From: Pseudocolwellia agarivorans
Lineage (GTDB): Bacteria; Pseudomonadota; Gammaproteobacteria; Enterobacterales; Alteromonadaceae
Reading direction: 5' to 3'
DNA: 64,000 nucleotides
Assembly (NCBI RefSeq): GCF_002000085.1
Contig: NZ_MUZU01000015.1
Span: 16,840-80,839, forward strand
Numbering within the stretch: position 1 is the first letter of the stretch; every line of letters starts with the position of its first letter. Below are positions 15,501 to 24,891 of this stretch, one piece after another. The notes beneath the pieces were generated by a model. The model saw only the letters and a program-made list of their open reading frames with translations. It was not told the DNA's origin and ran no database searches. The translations under genes were made by a program, and so were the position numbers.

Positions 15501-17361
15501 TAAGTAACATTGAAAAATCAAGTATCCAGTAAGTTTCACCGCCAGCTGTTTTAATTGAATAAGGACTTTCACCAATAACGCGTAAACCAAAGTTTTCTAA
15601 AATAGGTAAAACGTCAGATAAATGAATAGGTTCACCTAGGTGAAATAACTTCAACTTAACTAAACGGCTATCAGCACTTTCTTCTTGCGGCTGATAAAAC
15701 AACATTTCTAAATTATGCTCTGGCGTAAGAGATTCAAACTTTTCAATATCAACTAAAGCAGAACCTGGTAAGACTTCATCTTTGTATGCTTGTGGGAAGT
15801 GAACATACTTTCTAGAAAGTGTTTTGCCTAACGCTTCACCTTTATTAGAGTTTAACGCTGTAGCTAATTTATCGTCCCAACTAGAAGCCGCTTCATTTAA
15901 ATTACGTTCAATTTCTTTCACATCAATATCCGCTTTAGTTGAATTAACCCTAACAATATAATGCGTACGCGCTTGAGCTGATTCTGAAAAATAAGTGGTA
16001 AACTCTACATCTTCTTCGCTACCAAAGGTTTCTTTTAATAACGCTTGAGTTTGTATTCTAAGTTTAGTGTTATAACGCTCTCTTGGTACATAAACCATAC
16101 ATGAATAAAAACGGTCAAAGGTATCTCTGCGAACGAATAGCCCAGTATAATCACGCTCTTGCATTTGAAAAACACCCAACACATTGTTAAGTAATGTTGA
16201 GGTAGTCGATTGTAATATTTCATCTCTAGGGTAAGTTTCTAAAATATTAATCAAAGCTTTGTATGCATGTGTACCTTGTGCGAATCCTGAAGATTCACAA
16301 ACACTGGCCACTTTAGATTTAATAAGTGGTAAATCAAGCGCGCTGTTGGTGTAATAAGCTGAACCAAATAAACCAATAAAACGATCTTCGCCTAGCACAT
16401 TACCTTTGGTATCAAAACGTTTAACACCAATATAATCAAGTAAAGCAGGACGGTGAACACGCGAGCGTGAATTAGATTTAGTTAAAACTAAAATGTTATT
16501 ACCTAAAGCGACTTCTCTAGCCACTTCACTTAACTTAGAGAGTAACCTTTCTTCAGTCCCTTTAGATTGCTTCATTAACCCTAAACTTGTTTCGTTTTGA
16601 GCAGATAAAGCAATATCTCCTTTGATACTTTTAATATCATACGAGCGATATCCCATGAAGGTGAAGTTATCGTCTAATATCCAATTTAAAAACTCTAAAG
16701 TATCAGTGTGTTCTTCTTTGCTACAAAAATATTTAGATTTTTTAATGGTAGTTATTGTTTCATTCAACTTTTCTTTCATGGTTTGCCAATCAGTAACGGT
16801 TAATGAGATATCACTAACCACTGAATGTAATTCTTGAACCACACTATCAAGTAAGTTTTGTTCTGTAATACGGTCGATTTCAATAAAAAAAGCAGTTTCT
16901 GTTGAGGTAGCTTTAATTTTTTTATCCGATGTTGCTGATAATTCAATAATTTTATTATTACTGTCACGTACAATTTTTATTGGGCTATTTAACATTAAGT
17001 GCGGTGTTAACCCTAATCTCCCCAAGGCTATTCTTAGAGAGTCCACCAAAAATGGCATATCTTTAACGACCACCTCAATCACAGTATGGCTTGATTTCCA
17101 ACCATGCTTTGATACCTGCGGATTAAAGACTTTAATAACAGGTTGGTTAATTTTGTGATCATTAAGCGAATTCCATAAGCTTAATGTTGCACCGTACATA
17201 TCACTGTCATTGCGATTATTTAAATCGAGTGTTGATATGTTTCCATACAGTAGCGTTGAAAATTGCTCTACTAGTGGTGCAATAGATTTAGGGACTTTAA
17301 GGTGTATTAATTCTGTAACGTTGTTAAGTATTACGGAAGGTAAACCGTTTACTAATGCCAT
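12520..17361 (-). CDS. gdhB: NAD-specific glutamate dehydrogenase, large (about 180 kDa) type
   Basis: 1613 residues, the normal size for the large bacterial NAD-glutamate dehydrogenases. The N-terminal half has ACT-like and helical regulatory domains; the catalytic core lies around residues 780-1250, with RGGLRWSDRREDFRTEV, VPVGAKGGFVCKQLP and GGIGTYVKSS, followed by the NAD-binding part (KVVGEGGNLGFTQLGRIE) and a long helical C-terminus. It deaminates glutamate to 2-oxoglutarate, feeding amino-acid carbon into the TCA cycle. The ATG has AAGGAA upstream. It is monocistronic, with a 300-base gap upstream. Confidence 0.95.
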   Translation of the reverse strand: MALVNGLPSVILNNVTELIHLKVPKSIAPLVEQFSTLLYGNISTLDLNNRNDSDMYGATLSLWNSLNDHKINQPVIKVFNPQVSKHGWKSSHTVIEVVVKDMPFLVDSLRIALGRLGLTPHLMLNSPIKIVRDSNNKIIELSATSDKKIKATSTETAFFIEIDRITEQNLLDSVVQELHSVVSDISLTVTDWQTMKEKLNETITTIKKSKYFCSKEEHTDTLEFLNWILDDNFTFMGYRSYDIKSIKGDIALSAQNETSLGLMKQSKGTEERLLSKLSEVAREVALGNNILVLTKSNSRSRVHRPALLDYIGVKRFDTKGNVLGEDRFIGLFGSAYYTNSALDLPLIKSKVASVCESSGFAQGTHAYKALINILETYPRDEILQSTTSTLLNNVLGVFQMQERDYTGLFVRRDTFDRFYSCMVYVPRERYNTKLRIQTQALLKETFGSEEDVEFTTYFSESAQARTHYIVRVNSTKADIDVKEIERNLNEAASSWDDKLATALNSNKGEALGKTLSRKYVHFPQAYKDEVLPGSALVDIEKFESLTPEHNLEMLFYQPQEESADSRLVKLKLFHLGEPIHLSDVLPILENFGLRVIGESPYSIKTAGGETYWILDFSMLLTGKGKFNLEKVQSLFQDAFAKVWSGKLEDDGFNRLILGAELGGREVSILRAYAKYERQIGGTFSQSYIEDTFSRYPNIAKLLIKLFNLKFDPQGKSSEKAINKTEEDIETSLDKVANLDDDRIIRKVVEMMSATIRTNYFQKDANNEDKPYISFKILPKLISEIPQPVPKFEIFVYSPQVEGVHLRGGKVARGGLRWSDRREDFRTEVLGLVKAQQVKNTVIVPVGAKGGFVCKQLPEGTRAEIFEAGKECYKTFIRALLDITDNIVGGEIIPPKSVVRLDEDDPYLVVAADKGTATFSDIANGISEEYNFWMGDAFASGGSVGYDHKGMGITAKGGWESVKRHFREMDIDCQTTDFTCIAIGDMAGDVFGNGMLLSKHTRLQAAFNHMHIFVDPTPDAASSYKERERLFNLPGCTWDDYNKKLLSDGGEIYSRSAKSLKLTPQIKKMLGTQKQNMSPLELMQAILKMQVDLLWNGGIGTYVKSSKESHLEVGDRANDALRINGNELQAKVVGEGGNLGFTQLGRIEFAANGGRINTDAIDNAGGVDCSDKEVNIKILLNSLVQNGDLTVKQRNKLLYDMTDDVSEKVLEDCYRQTHSLSITAMRGGSQLKEQSRFISELERTGKLDRALEFIPNDDEIADRLIKGNGLTRPELSVLLAYNKMVLKDDLVCPEITGNSYYDKFLVEYFPKKLQQKYLVEMQNHPLRAEIIATQLANAMGNYMGFNFVNRMFEETGATVAEIANCYTVASNVFGMAEVWEKIEDLDNKISTAVQTEMLFQIRRTVRRATRWFLRHRNKSLNVADSINIYRSTFIDLSNNIHNYMVDDEVEQLKRIENDLVKANVPEDVASYVAKLSSIFSAMDIAELTSEGDRNVSVVASTYFELGARLELHWFLDQITRQPVANHWQALARSSYREELDWQQRSLASVILRTDTKTKETKVLLDNWFEENQQSLERWNHILAEFRIGETHEFAKFSVALRELMLLSLKCDPDK

Positions 17362-17669
17362 GCCTTGTTCCTTTTGGATAAAACACTTTATTGAATGTTG
17401 AAGTAATAGTTGTATTTTTATTAACGATTATAAAGAATCGTTTTTTATACCCATCTTTAATGATAGACGGTAATTAGGATTTTATTAGTAATTTTAAGCA
17501 ATTGCGAGGGATTTTTATTTACATGAAAGGTTTACAAGTGAGTTACAAGGCTAAATATTCATAGGAAATGTTGTTTATTCACTTCCTATAAATAGAAAAT
17601 GACCTTACGGTCATTTTCATGGTTAATTATTCATAATAAAATAATTAAAAATAATTAAAATTTATTTGA
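17362..17669. other. gap between the RND gene and the glutamate dehydrogenase gene
   Basis: 308 bases with no gene. It must hold the promoter of the glutamate dehydrogenase gene (left-pointing) and contains the terminator of the RND operon at 17595-17618. No further structure was recognised. Confidence 0.5.
17595..17618 (-). terminator. terminator of the DUF1302-RND operon
   Basis: GAAAATGACC (17595-17604) pairs perfectly with GGTCATTTTC (17609-17618) around the loop TTAC. It lies about 50 bases after the RND gene stop, in the direction of transcription of the four-gene cassette. Confidence 0.65.
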
Positions 17670-20024
17670 TTATTTTTTGTCTTTCCAAAGAAAAGCAGCA
17701 ATAGCAGGTAAAATAACCACCGCTGCGAACATATTAACCAAAAACATAAAGGTTAATACAATCCCCATATCCACTTGAAATTTAAGATCTGAGAATAACC
17801 ATGTTGAAACACCAATAGCTAATGTTATACCGGTAATAATAACAGCGCTTCCTCTTTCCGTTAATGCAGCATGATAAGCCGCTTTAACCGTAGCTCCATT
17901 TTTAAGCTTTTCGTTCATGGTAGAAAGTATATATATGCCATAGTCCACACCAATACCAACCCCTAAAGCAATAACAGGTAGTGTAGATACTGTTAAACCT
18001 ATATCTAATGCGGTCATTAACCATTGCGCTAATATAGAAACGATATATAAAGGCACCACAACAGATATTGTTGCTTTGATGCTTCTAAAGCTAAGTAAAC
18101 ATAAAATAATAACGGCGCCATACACATACAACATCATAGGTAACTGAGCTTCTTTAACCGCCTCATTTGTTGCTGCCATTACACCAACAGGACCCGAAGC
18201 TAAATTAAAGGTTAACTCTTCGTTATTAAGTTCACTTGCATTAAGTTTTACGGCATCGACTACTCGATTAATAGTTTCGGCTTTATGGTCGTCTAAAAAT
18301 AAGATAACCGGCATAGCACTACAGTTATTATTAAGTAAACCACTTGAAGAAGGAACACGTGCAATTGATTGAACAAGTGTTTGTTGATTTTTAGAAAGCA
18401 CACGCCATTTAGCATTACCTTCGTTATAACCCGCATTCACGATTTTTGCGACCGATGCTAAACTAATTGCCGATTGTACTCCTGGAACATTCTCCATACG
18501 CCATTGAAACTGATCAATAACATTCATTATTTTATATTGTGTACACGCATCAGGTGTTGTTTCAACAATAACAGACATGTAATCAACACTAATAGCATAA
18601 CGGTTAGTGATTAAGAAAGTGTCTTGGTTATAACGAGATGTTTCATGTAAAGCTGGAGCCCCCGCATGCAACTCCCCTATTTTCATATTTTGAGAATTAA
18701 TATAACCAAAAATAAACAAAAAGGAGGTAAATATTAAGATAAAAGAAGCGGGCCCTTTTGTTGCAAAATTTGCGATAAAGTCCCAAATTGTTTTTTTGCT
18801 AGTGTCTTGAACACCATAGTTTTTGGGTGAGCTTTTTACTTTTTTCTCTACCGTTGGAGAAATACGAATAAGTGATACTAGTAAAGGTAACAAAACTAAA
18901 TTCGTTAAAATAATCATAGCTACGCCTAACGAAGCAGCAATAGCTAGCTCTCTAATAATACCAATATCGATGGAAAGCAAAGTTAAAAAGCCGACGGTAT
19001 CAGACAACAATGCAATACCACCAGGAATAAGCAATGCAGCAAAACTTATTTGCGCTGCTTCAAGGCTTGTTTTCCCTTTTGATACAAGTTTCTTAACTGA
19101 GTTAATCATTTGAACGCCATGACTAACACCAATAGCAAAGATCAGAAACGGGATCAAAATAGACATAGGATCTAGGCCGTAACCTAATGTAGATAACATA
19201 CCCATTTGCCAAACAACGGCAACAAATGAACAGGCAATAGGCAGTATGGTTAATTTTACTGAACGACAAAAGAAATAAACCATAATCGCCGTAATAGCTA
19301 TTGCTATACCAAAAAAGGTTACAACGCTTTTAGCTCCGTTGGCTACGTCTCCTACCATTTTAGCAAAACCTATAATATGAATACTTATATTATTTTTTTC
19401 GAATTTTGCTCGTATTTGAGTTTCTAATTGTTCTGCGATACTAATAGAATCAAGCTTTTCACCAGTTTCTGGATTCACTTCCATTAAAGAAGCATTTACC
19501 ATGGCGCAACTGTAATCGTCTGAAACTATTCGACCGACAATACCTGCTTTTTCAATATTTCCTTTTACAATATTTAAGCCCGCTTTATTAGCCGTAAAAT
19601 TAGCAGGAATAACTGGCCCGCCAGCAAAGCCGTCTTCAACAATTTCAACAAATCGAGTACTTGGTGAAAATAACGATTTAACTTGAGTTCTATCTATACC
19701 TGGAATAAAAAATAATTGGTCGTGAACCCCTTTTAAGGTATTAAAAAAAGATTCATTAAAAATATCGCCTTCTGAATCACATACTGAAATTAAAATATTA
19801 TTAGCACCACCAAAATTTTCTTGATGCTTTAAATACGTTTTCATGTAGGAATGTTGTAGGGGAATGTTTTTAGTAAATGATGCGTCTAATTTTATTTGGC
19901 TTGCTTGGTATAATAAAAACGCCGTAATAACAGCAAACAAAAAAAGTACGAATGAACGCATTTTAAATAAAACGTTTTGTGTACTTTTAGATGAATGATT
20001 ATTTGATGAAGAGTTAATAGCCAT
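17670..20024 (-). CDS. RND/MMPL-family inner-membrane transporter
   Basis: 784 residues with the duplicated RND layout: a membrane helix near 28-45, a large periplasmic loop, five to six helices around 230-400, a second helix near 425-445, a second loop, and the last helices at about 625-780. It is shorter than the drug-efflux RND pumps (about 1030) and resembles the MMPL/HpnN-like exporters of lipids and other hydrophobic compounds. GVDYGIYIL in the second half is typical. It starts two bases after the YCF48-like gene and is the last gene of a DUF1302-DUF1329-YCF48-RND operon. The substrate is unknown; transport of a hydrophobic envelope compound is inferred from the partners. Confidence 0.8.
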   Translation of the reverse strand: MAINSSSNNHSSKSTQNVLFKMRSFVLFLFAVITAFLLYQASQIKLDASFTKNIPLQHSYMKTYLKHQENFGGANNILISVCDSEGDIFNESFFNTLKGVHDQLFFIPGIDRTQVKSLFSPSTRFVEIVEDGFAGGPVIPANFTANKAGLNIVKGNIEKAGIVGRIVSDDYSCAMVNASLMEVNPETGEKLDSISIAEQLETQIRAKFEKNNISIHIIGFAKMVGDVANGAKSVVTFFGIAIAITAIMVYFFCRSVKLTILPIACSFVAVVWQMGMLSTLGYGLDPMSILIPFLIFAIGVSHGVQMINSVKKLVSKGKTSLEAAQISFAALLIPGGIALLSDTVGFLTLLSIDIGIIRELAIAASLGVAMIILTNLVLLPLLVSLIRISPTVEKKVKSSPKNYGVQDTSKKTIWDFIANFATKGPASFILIFTSFLFIFGYINSQNMKIGELHAGAPALHETSRYNQDTFLITNRYAISVDYMSVIVETTPDACTQYKIMNVIDQFQWRMENVPGVQSAISLASVAKIVNAGYNEGNAKWRVLSKNQQTLVQSIARVPSSSGLLNNNCSAMPVILFLDDHKAETINRVVDAVKLNASELNNEELTFNLASGPVGVMAATNEAVKEAQLPMMLYVYGAVIILCLLSFRSIKATISVVVPLYIVSILAQWLMTALDIGLTVSTLPVIALGVGIGVDYGIYILSTMNEKLKNGATVKAAYHAALTERGSAVIITGITLAIGVSTWLFSDLKFQVDMGIVLTFMFLVNMFAAVVILPAIAAFLWKDKK

Positions 20025-20026
20025 AA

Positions 20027-21052
20027 TTAATAATTAAACCCTGAAGAATTCATAAAAATGTTTTTAATTCCAACATCTGAAACCGCAACAATTCTATTAT
20101 TAAACCAAACGCCCGCAATTAATGACTTACCATCAGGCTGCATTTTCAATACAAAAGAATGCCCATCGTCATGACTTTCTAGAATAACGCCGTTGTTACC
20201 TAGAATAAAAATACGTCCTTCATCTGACAGCACAATTGAGTTAAGCAAAGAAGTGGTATCTGTTTTACTTTCTTGCCAAGGCGTACCATTTTTTAAACTT
20301 CTAAACACATGACCACGTAAACCAGCTACGACTAAATTACCTTCATGGGTTCTTGATAAATCAAAAAATGAACCGCGGTATATTTCATCAAACTTGGTCC
20401 ATGTCAGTCCTAAGTCATTACTTTTGGCAATTAAACCAATTTCACCTACTAAGTATGTTGTTCTACCGTCAGATATTATTCGATTAAAGTGAGGTAATAT
20501 ACTTTCTCTTTCATCAAAGTACGCCTCTTCATCATCTACTTTTAATTCATCTAAAAAAGCTTTGTCTTCTTCTAATAAAAATTCTTCATGAAATTCTGAT
20601 AGCCATGTTTTACCCCCATCTATGGTTCGAAGAAATTGGCCGTAAGCACCAACAGCAACACCATGAAAAGGGTCTTTAAAAACAATGTCTAATAGTGGTT
20701 TTTGGAGTGAGGGATTGGAATATTGAAGGTGCCAATTATTACCGCCATTGGTTGTTTTTAAAATAGTAGAATTATGTCCTACAGCCCACCCAACAAGGTT
20801 ATTGATAAAAAATACACTTGTTAACGTTTCTTGAGTAGGAACACTGACTTGCTGCCAGTTATTACCATCTACAGAAAGTAGCACGTGACCCCTTTCACCA
20901 ACCGCCACTAATTTTTTTTGCTGTATACTTGTTATATCAAGTAATAAGGATTTTTCAGCTAAAGGGGCGAGCATTGAAGATGTTATAGCATCATTTGCAT
21001 TAACAGCCCCCCCTAAAAAACACCCCAAACAAACGATCAAAATACGTAACAT
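20027..21052 (-). CDS. YCF48-like beta-propeller protein (BNR repeats), exported
   Basis: 341 residues with a signal peptide (LRILIVCLGCFLGGAVNA). Repeats with the pattern GxxGxxLxSxDGGxxW are visible: GERGHVLLSVDGNNWQ, GHNSTILKTTNGGNNWHL, GAYGQFLRTIDGGKTWLS, GEIGLIAKSNDLGLTWTK and GNNGVILESHDDGHSF. This is the YCF48/HCF136 family fold. The photosystem II relative is an assembly factor; here it more likely scaffolds an envelope complex with the co-encoded RND transporter and the DUF1302/DUF1329 proteins (inference). The stop is two bases before the RND start, indicating tight coupling. Confidence 0.75.
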   Translation of the reverse strand: MLRILIVCLGCFLGGAVNANDAITSSMLAPLAEKSLLLDITSIQQKKLVAVGERGHVLLSVDGNNWQQVSVPTQETLTSVFFINNLVGWAVGHNSTILKTTNGGNNWHLQYSNPSLQKPLLDIVFKDPFHGVAVGAYGQFLRTIDGGKTWLSEFHEEFLLEEDKAFLDELKVDDEEAYFDERESILPHFNRIISDGRTTYLVGEIGLIAKSNDLGLTWTKFDEIYRGSFFDLSRTHEGNLVVAGLRGHVFRSLKNGTPWQESKTDTTSLLNSIVLSDEGRIFILGNNGVILESHDDGHSFVLKMQPDGKSLIAGVWFNNRIVAVSDVGIKNIFMNSSGFNY

Positions 21053-21142
21053 AAAAAATTAAAACTCCAAATTATTTAATTCAATATTTTATCCAAACAA
21101 AAACGGCTGACATGAGTCAGCCGTTTCATCACTAAATTAAGA

Positions 21143-22519
21143 TTAACGACGTCCTTCTCTTCTTAATGCTGAAGGAGTAAATGATGAATCACTCAATTCA
21201 GTTGAAAAGTCATACATTTTAGCTTCGTTATCTAATCCCATAGCGATATAACGACGAGATTGTAAATCATGAAACACTTCCAGCGTAGACCATTGTGTAG
21301 GAACTTCATAGTAATTTAATCCGTGAGCAACACCTACTCTATACAGCTCATCACGATTATCATAAATATCAGTTACGGCTACTTGCCAGCTATCTTCATC
21401 AATGTAAAACACACGTTTTTTATAAGTATGTCGGGTATCTGATTTCAGTTTTGCTTCAACGACCCAAACACGATGTTTTTCATAACGTACATATTGTGGA
21501 TTAATATGACCCGGTTGTAAAATTTGTTCGTACTTTAAATCATTGCTATGTAAGCGATAATCGTTGTATGGAATATATAATTCTTGTTTTCCTTTTAGCT
21601 CCCATGTATATCGATCAGGTGCGCCATTGTACATATCAAAATCATCGGTGGTTCTTAAACCATCTGATGCGGTACCTGGTGTATCGTAAGCCACATTAGG
21701 CGCACGACGAACACGACGTTGCCCGGTGTTATATGTCCACGCCTGACGCGGTGTTTTTATTTGGTCCATAGTTTCATGTACAAGCAATGCGGTACCCGCT
21801 AAACGTGCTGGCTCGGTAACTTTTTGTTTAAACTTAAATAAAATGTTAGTTTCTTGTAATGTTTCTGGCTTAGCACCTTGTACGTTATATGGAAGTATTA
21901 AACTTTCTTCAAAACCTAAATAAGTATAGTCGCCACTTGCTGTAGGCGCTGCTTGCCCGCCTTCTCGAGTAACCTGCTCACCACGATAGCGTAATATATG
22001 ATTCCATATAACTTCTAAACCGGTTTTTGGTAAAGGAAAAGGAATGCCTACAGAAGCTTGAACAATACCATTACCTTCTTCTACGAGTTCAGAACGAGTC
22101 GCATTGCTTTTAATCGCATCGTATACATGTGATGGGAACGATGCTGAGCGTCTAGTTTGATATACGTTCATTTTGTATGTGTCAGGATATGTCTCAAATA
22201 ATTTAACTTGCCCTGGCGTAAGATTATTCTTGTAGTCACTTAAATTACTTGATGTGATAGTGAATAATGTTTTGTCATCTGCGAAAGGGTCAATATGATG
22301 CTGACCAACAACATATCCTTTAGGCGCTTGTGTGATCCCACCTTCCCATTCAGGGATTGAACCATCAGCATTTGCTTTTTGTTCAGCTCCCATAGGGGTT
22401 AGTTCTTTACCTAATTTATTCGCTTCTTCAGGTGTCACTTTTGCAGCTACATAACCACTTGTTAGCAGTAAAGAAATAGTAATTGATAGTAATTTTGATG
22501 TTTTTGTAATTTTTTTCAT
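21143..22519 (-). CDS. DUF1329 periplasmic/outer-membrane protein
   Basis: 458 residues with a signal peptide (LLSITISLLLTSGYVAA). The N-terminal motif KVTPEEANKLGKELTPMGAE and the later PRQAWTYNTGQRRVRRAPN identify the DUF1329 family, whose fold is related to the LolA/LolB lipoprotein carriers. It is therefore a candidate periplasmic carrier of lipid-like molecules; no activity is proven by the sequence. AGGAGC precedes the ATG. It follows the DUF1302 gene after 10 bases and belongs to the same operon. Confidence 0.8.
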   Translation of the reverse strand: MKKITKTSKLLSITISLLLTSGYVAAKVTPEEANKLGKELTPMGAEQKANADGSIPEWEGGITQAPKGYVVGQHHIDPFADDKTLFTITSSNLSDYKNNLTPGQVKLFETYPDTYKMNVYQTRRSASFPSHVYDAIKSNATRSELVEEGNGIVQASVGIPFPLPKTGLEVIWNHILRYRGEQVTREGGQAAPTASGDYTYLGFEESLILPYNVQGAKPETLQETNILFKFKQKVTEPARLAGTALLVHETMDQIKTPRQAWTYNTGQRRVRRAPNVAYDTPGTASDGLRTTDDFDMYNGAPDRYTWELKGKQELYIPYNDYRLHSNDLKYEQILQPGHINPQYVRYEKHRVWVVEAKLKSDTRHTYKKRVFYIDEDSWQVAVTDIYDNRDELYRVGVAHGLNYYEVPTQWSTLEVFHDLQSRRYIAMGLDNEAKMYDFSTELSDSSFTPSALRREGRR

Positions 22520-22529
22520 GAAACAGCTC

Positions 22530-24575
22530 CTAAATTGAATACTTAACGCTGAAAGAAACGTAATCGCGGTCTGATAGTTGGTTCGTTGTACCTACACCAT
22601 CAAAAAAGCTGTTATAGCTAATATCTGCAGACCAACGGCTTTGATAATCAAAACCAACACCTACAGCTAATGACTTTCTATCTTCAACAAATAAAAATAA
22701 AGGATCTGGCGTTATTCCTTCTACATCATGAGAAAATACAACTTTAGGTGAAACGTTGATACCAGCAAAAACATTGCTATAGTCAAGTTTGCCAACTAAG
22801 CGATATCCCCATGCAAAATCATCAGGAAATGGGTTGGCTTCCACACCATCTTGTAAAGCTATTTCTAAACCTTCTTTACCCTCTATACCACCGTTTCTTG
22901 CTGTACCAGGACCATTTAAACGTAAAACATCTTGGTCTGGCATATCACGAATATCAATTCCACCGACTTCAAGTAAAGTAGTAAACTGATTGGCTCCAAG
23001 TGACGGCCCCCATAAATGCGTTAGTGTTACTTGTGCTTGTAGTGTGTCTGATAATACAAAGCCATCAACTCTGTCACCTAACCCCACTGTTGGAATTTGT
23101 GAGATACCATCGAAACCTGCTCCAACAGAAATACCTGCATTAAAAAGCTGTTGTGGCATAGCTAAAAGAAGTAATTCAACATCATCAATTTGTAAAGGTT
23201 CATCTTGTCTGTAAGTGACTTCACCCGCAACAGACGTTTCACCTAATGTAGTATTAAAACTAAAAGCATATAATTGAATATCTTCAATATAATCAAGTTC
23301 AACACGTGAGAATGAACCTAAATCAGTGTAATTGTCATAGGTAATATCACCTGATGCTATTTTTTGAACATCTGTAGTTATTTGAGAAAAATCAGCCGTT
23401 ATACCTGAAAAAACAGGACGTCTGCTATGGTAATTCATATAGTACAAACTAACTTCGGTTTCATTAAAGCTAGGTAAATACCAAGATAAACGTAAACCGT
23501 ATTGACCACCATTTTCAGGTTCATTTTCGGCACCTGATTCTCTTAAGGTTAATTTAGTAGGGAATCCACTTAAGTAGGCCATTCCTGCTTGTTCTGCTGT
23601 GAGTCCGCCACCGCGAATAGCATCACCTAAAACATTTAAATTCGTAATTAATGAATCTAAGTCCATATCGGGATTGCTAGCAAAATTTAATTGAACATTA
23701 TTAAAATGACCACCGTCTCCAGCAAAATCATTAGTTGAGAAGTAACTTCCCGGTGCAGGAAGTATCGTTTTTTCCCAGCTATATTGATAAAACATTTCAA
23801 TATTAAAGTTATCGGTAACGCCTAATGACGCCCAAACAGCACCAAAAGGAATAAAAGCTTCTTTCAGTTCAGCACCAGGTGCTTTTAAGCGAGCAACATC
23901 TACGGGGTTTAATTCGCTAATACCATGAGAAATGAGTGTACTTTCCCCCCAGCTAATCACTTGTTGACCTACTCGCACTGATAATGGCATTTCACCAATA
24001 TCGAAGTCACCATAAACAAAAGCATCTAATAATCGAATATCACGACAAACTTGGTCTCTGGCTTCATCATCTCGACATGGGTTATGTACTTTATTTGAAG
24101 AAGGATTAGTCCAATCTCGATCATTGTCCATCATTTCAAAGTCGTAGTAATACATGCCTCGAGCAAACAAGCCAATATTGTCATATCGGATATCTAGGTC
24201 ATGTGAACCTTTGATAATTTTAGAAAAACTTTCGCCAGCATCATAGTTTAAATTACCATTATCGCTGTTTGTTGAATAGGTACCTGCTCCATTCCAGACA
24301 GTTCCAGCATCAGGGCTAGTATTTAAAGCGGGGTGATAATGACTAAAATCAAATCCATTGTTAAGGTTATTTGATTTACCTACATTACCATTCCAATCAC
24401 GATTCTCTACACGCCAGCTAGAGCCCACTGAAAAGGTTGAATCGAAACTAATATCAAAATCGCCTAGTTGAAAGTTTTTTGCTTGAGTCGTTGAAGCTGA
24501 TATCGACAATAAGGCAACACTTATACTTACAGCTATTGGTTTTAATTTACCGTAGCTGCGAGAATTATTTTTCAT
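22530..24575 (-). CDS. DUF1302 outer-membrane protein
   Basis: 681 residues from the ATG at 24573-24575, which has GGGGAGAAAAG upstream (the frame opens further at a TTG with no ribosome site). Signal peptide to about residue 33 (ISASTTQA). The rest is rich in alternating strands and ends in an aromatic-rich strand (YVSFSVKYSI), as in outer-membrane barrels. Motifs RVGQQVISWGES and LSGFPTKLTLR match the DUF1302 family. It is the first gene of the operon with DUF1329, YCF48 and RND genes. The four together look like a trans-envelope path for a hydrophobic compound (inference). Confidence 0.8.
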   Translation of the reverse strand: MKNNSRSYGKLKPIAVSISVALLSISASTTQAKNFQLGDFDISFDSTFSVGSSWRVENRDWNGNVGKSNNLNNGFDFSHYHPALNTSPDAGTVWNGAGTYSTNSDNGNLNYDAGESFSKIIKGSHDLDIRYDNIGLFARGMYYYDFEMMDNDRDWTNPSSNKVHNPCRDDEARDQVCRDIRLLDAFVYGDFDIGEMPLSVRVGQQVISWGESTLISHGISELNPVDVARLKAPGAELKEAFIPFGAVWASLGVTDNFNIEMFYQYSWEKTILPAPGSYFSTNDFAGDGGHFNNVQLNFASNPDMDLDSLITNLNVLGDAIRGGGLTAEQAGMAYLSGFPTKLTLRESGAENEPENGGQYGLRLSWYLPSFNETEVSLYYMNYHSRRPVFSGITADFSQITTDVQKIASGDITYDNYTDLGSFSRVELDYIEDIQLYAFSFNTTLGETSVAGEVTYRQDEPLQIDDVELLLLAMPQQLFNAGISVGAGFDGISQIPTVGLGDRVDGFVLSDTLQAQVTLTHLWGPSLGANQFTTLLEVGGIDIRDMPDQDVLRLNGPGTARNGGIEGKEGLEIALQDGVEANPFPDDFAWGYRLVGKLDYSNVFAGINVSPKVVFSHDVEGITPDPLFLFVEDRKSLAVGVGFDYQSRWSADISYNSFFDGVGTTNQLSDRDYVSFSVKYSI

Positions 24576-24891
24576 TTCTTTTCTCCCCAGATCCAAAATA
24601 GAGTATTTTTTTCTTATAATAATGCGTTGATTGTTTGTCCCCTTAAACGGGATAAAACAATAATTGCATCATTTAAAAAAACTATCAAGCGTAAATATAA
24701 TTTATTACATCCCTTATTTTAAAGGGGCCATAGGGAAGAGCAGACCACTTAAAAACTACTGTTTAAAACACTCATTTAAAACAATAAGACTTTAAGAGCT
24801 ACAACGTTGTATTTCAGTGCCTTCGTTGCAAGTATTAAAAATAATATTCATATCAAAATGGTCAGACCACTGTTTAAAGCAGAAGCTCTAA
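24576..24891. other. gap upstream of the DUF1302 operon
   Basis: 316 bases without a gene between the DUF2835 gene and the DUF1302 gene. It contains the operon promoter region and two copies of CAGACCACT (24741-24749 and 24863-24871), the second inside a perfect palindrome described separately. Confidence 0.5.
24859..24869. promoter_or_regulatory. FadR-type GntR operator candidate
   Basis: TGGTCAGACCA is a perfect 11-bp palindrome of the TGGTnnGACCA kind bound by FadR-subfamily GntR regulators. A half copy, CAGACCACT, lies at 24741-24749. Both are upstream of the DUF1302 operon; the nearest other gene on this side is the end of the DUF2835 gene, so the DUF1302 operon is the natural target. 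Confidence 0.45.
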
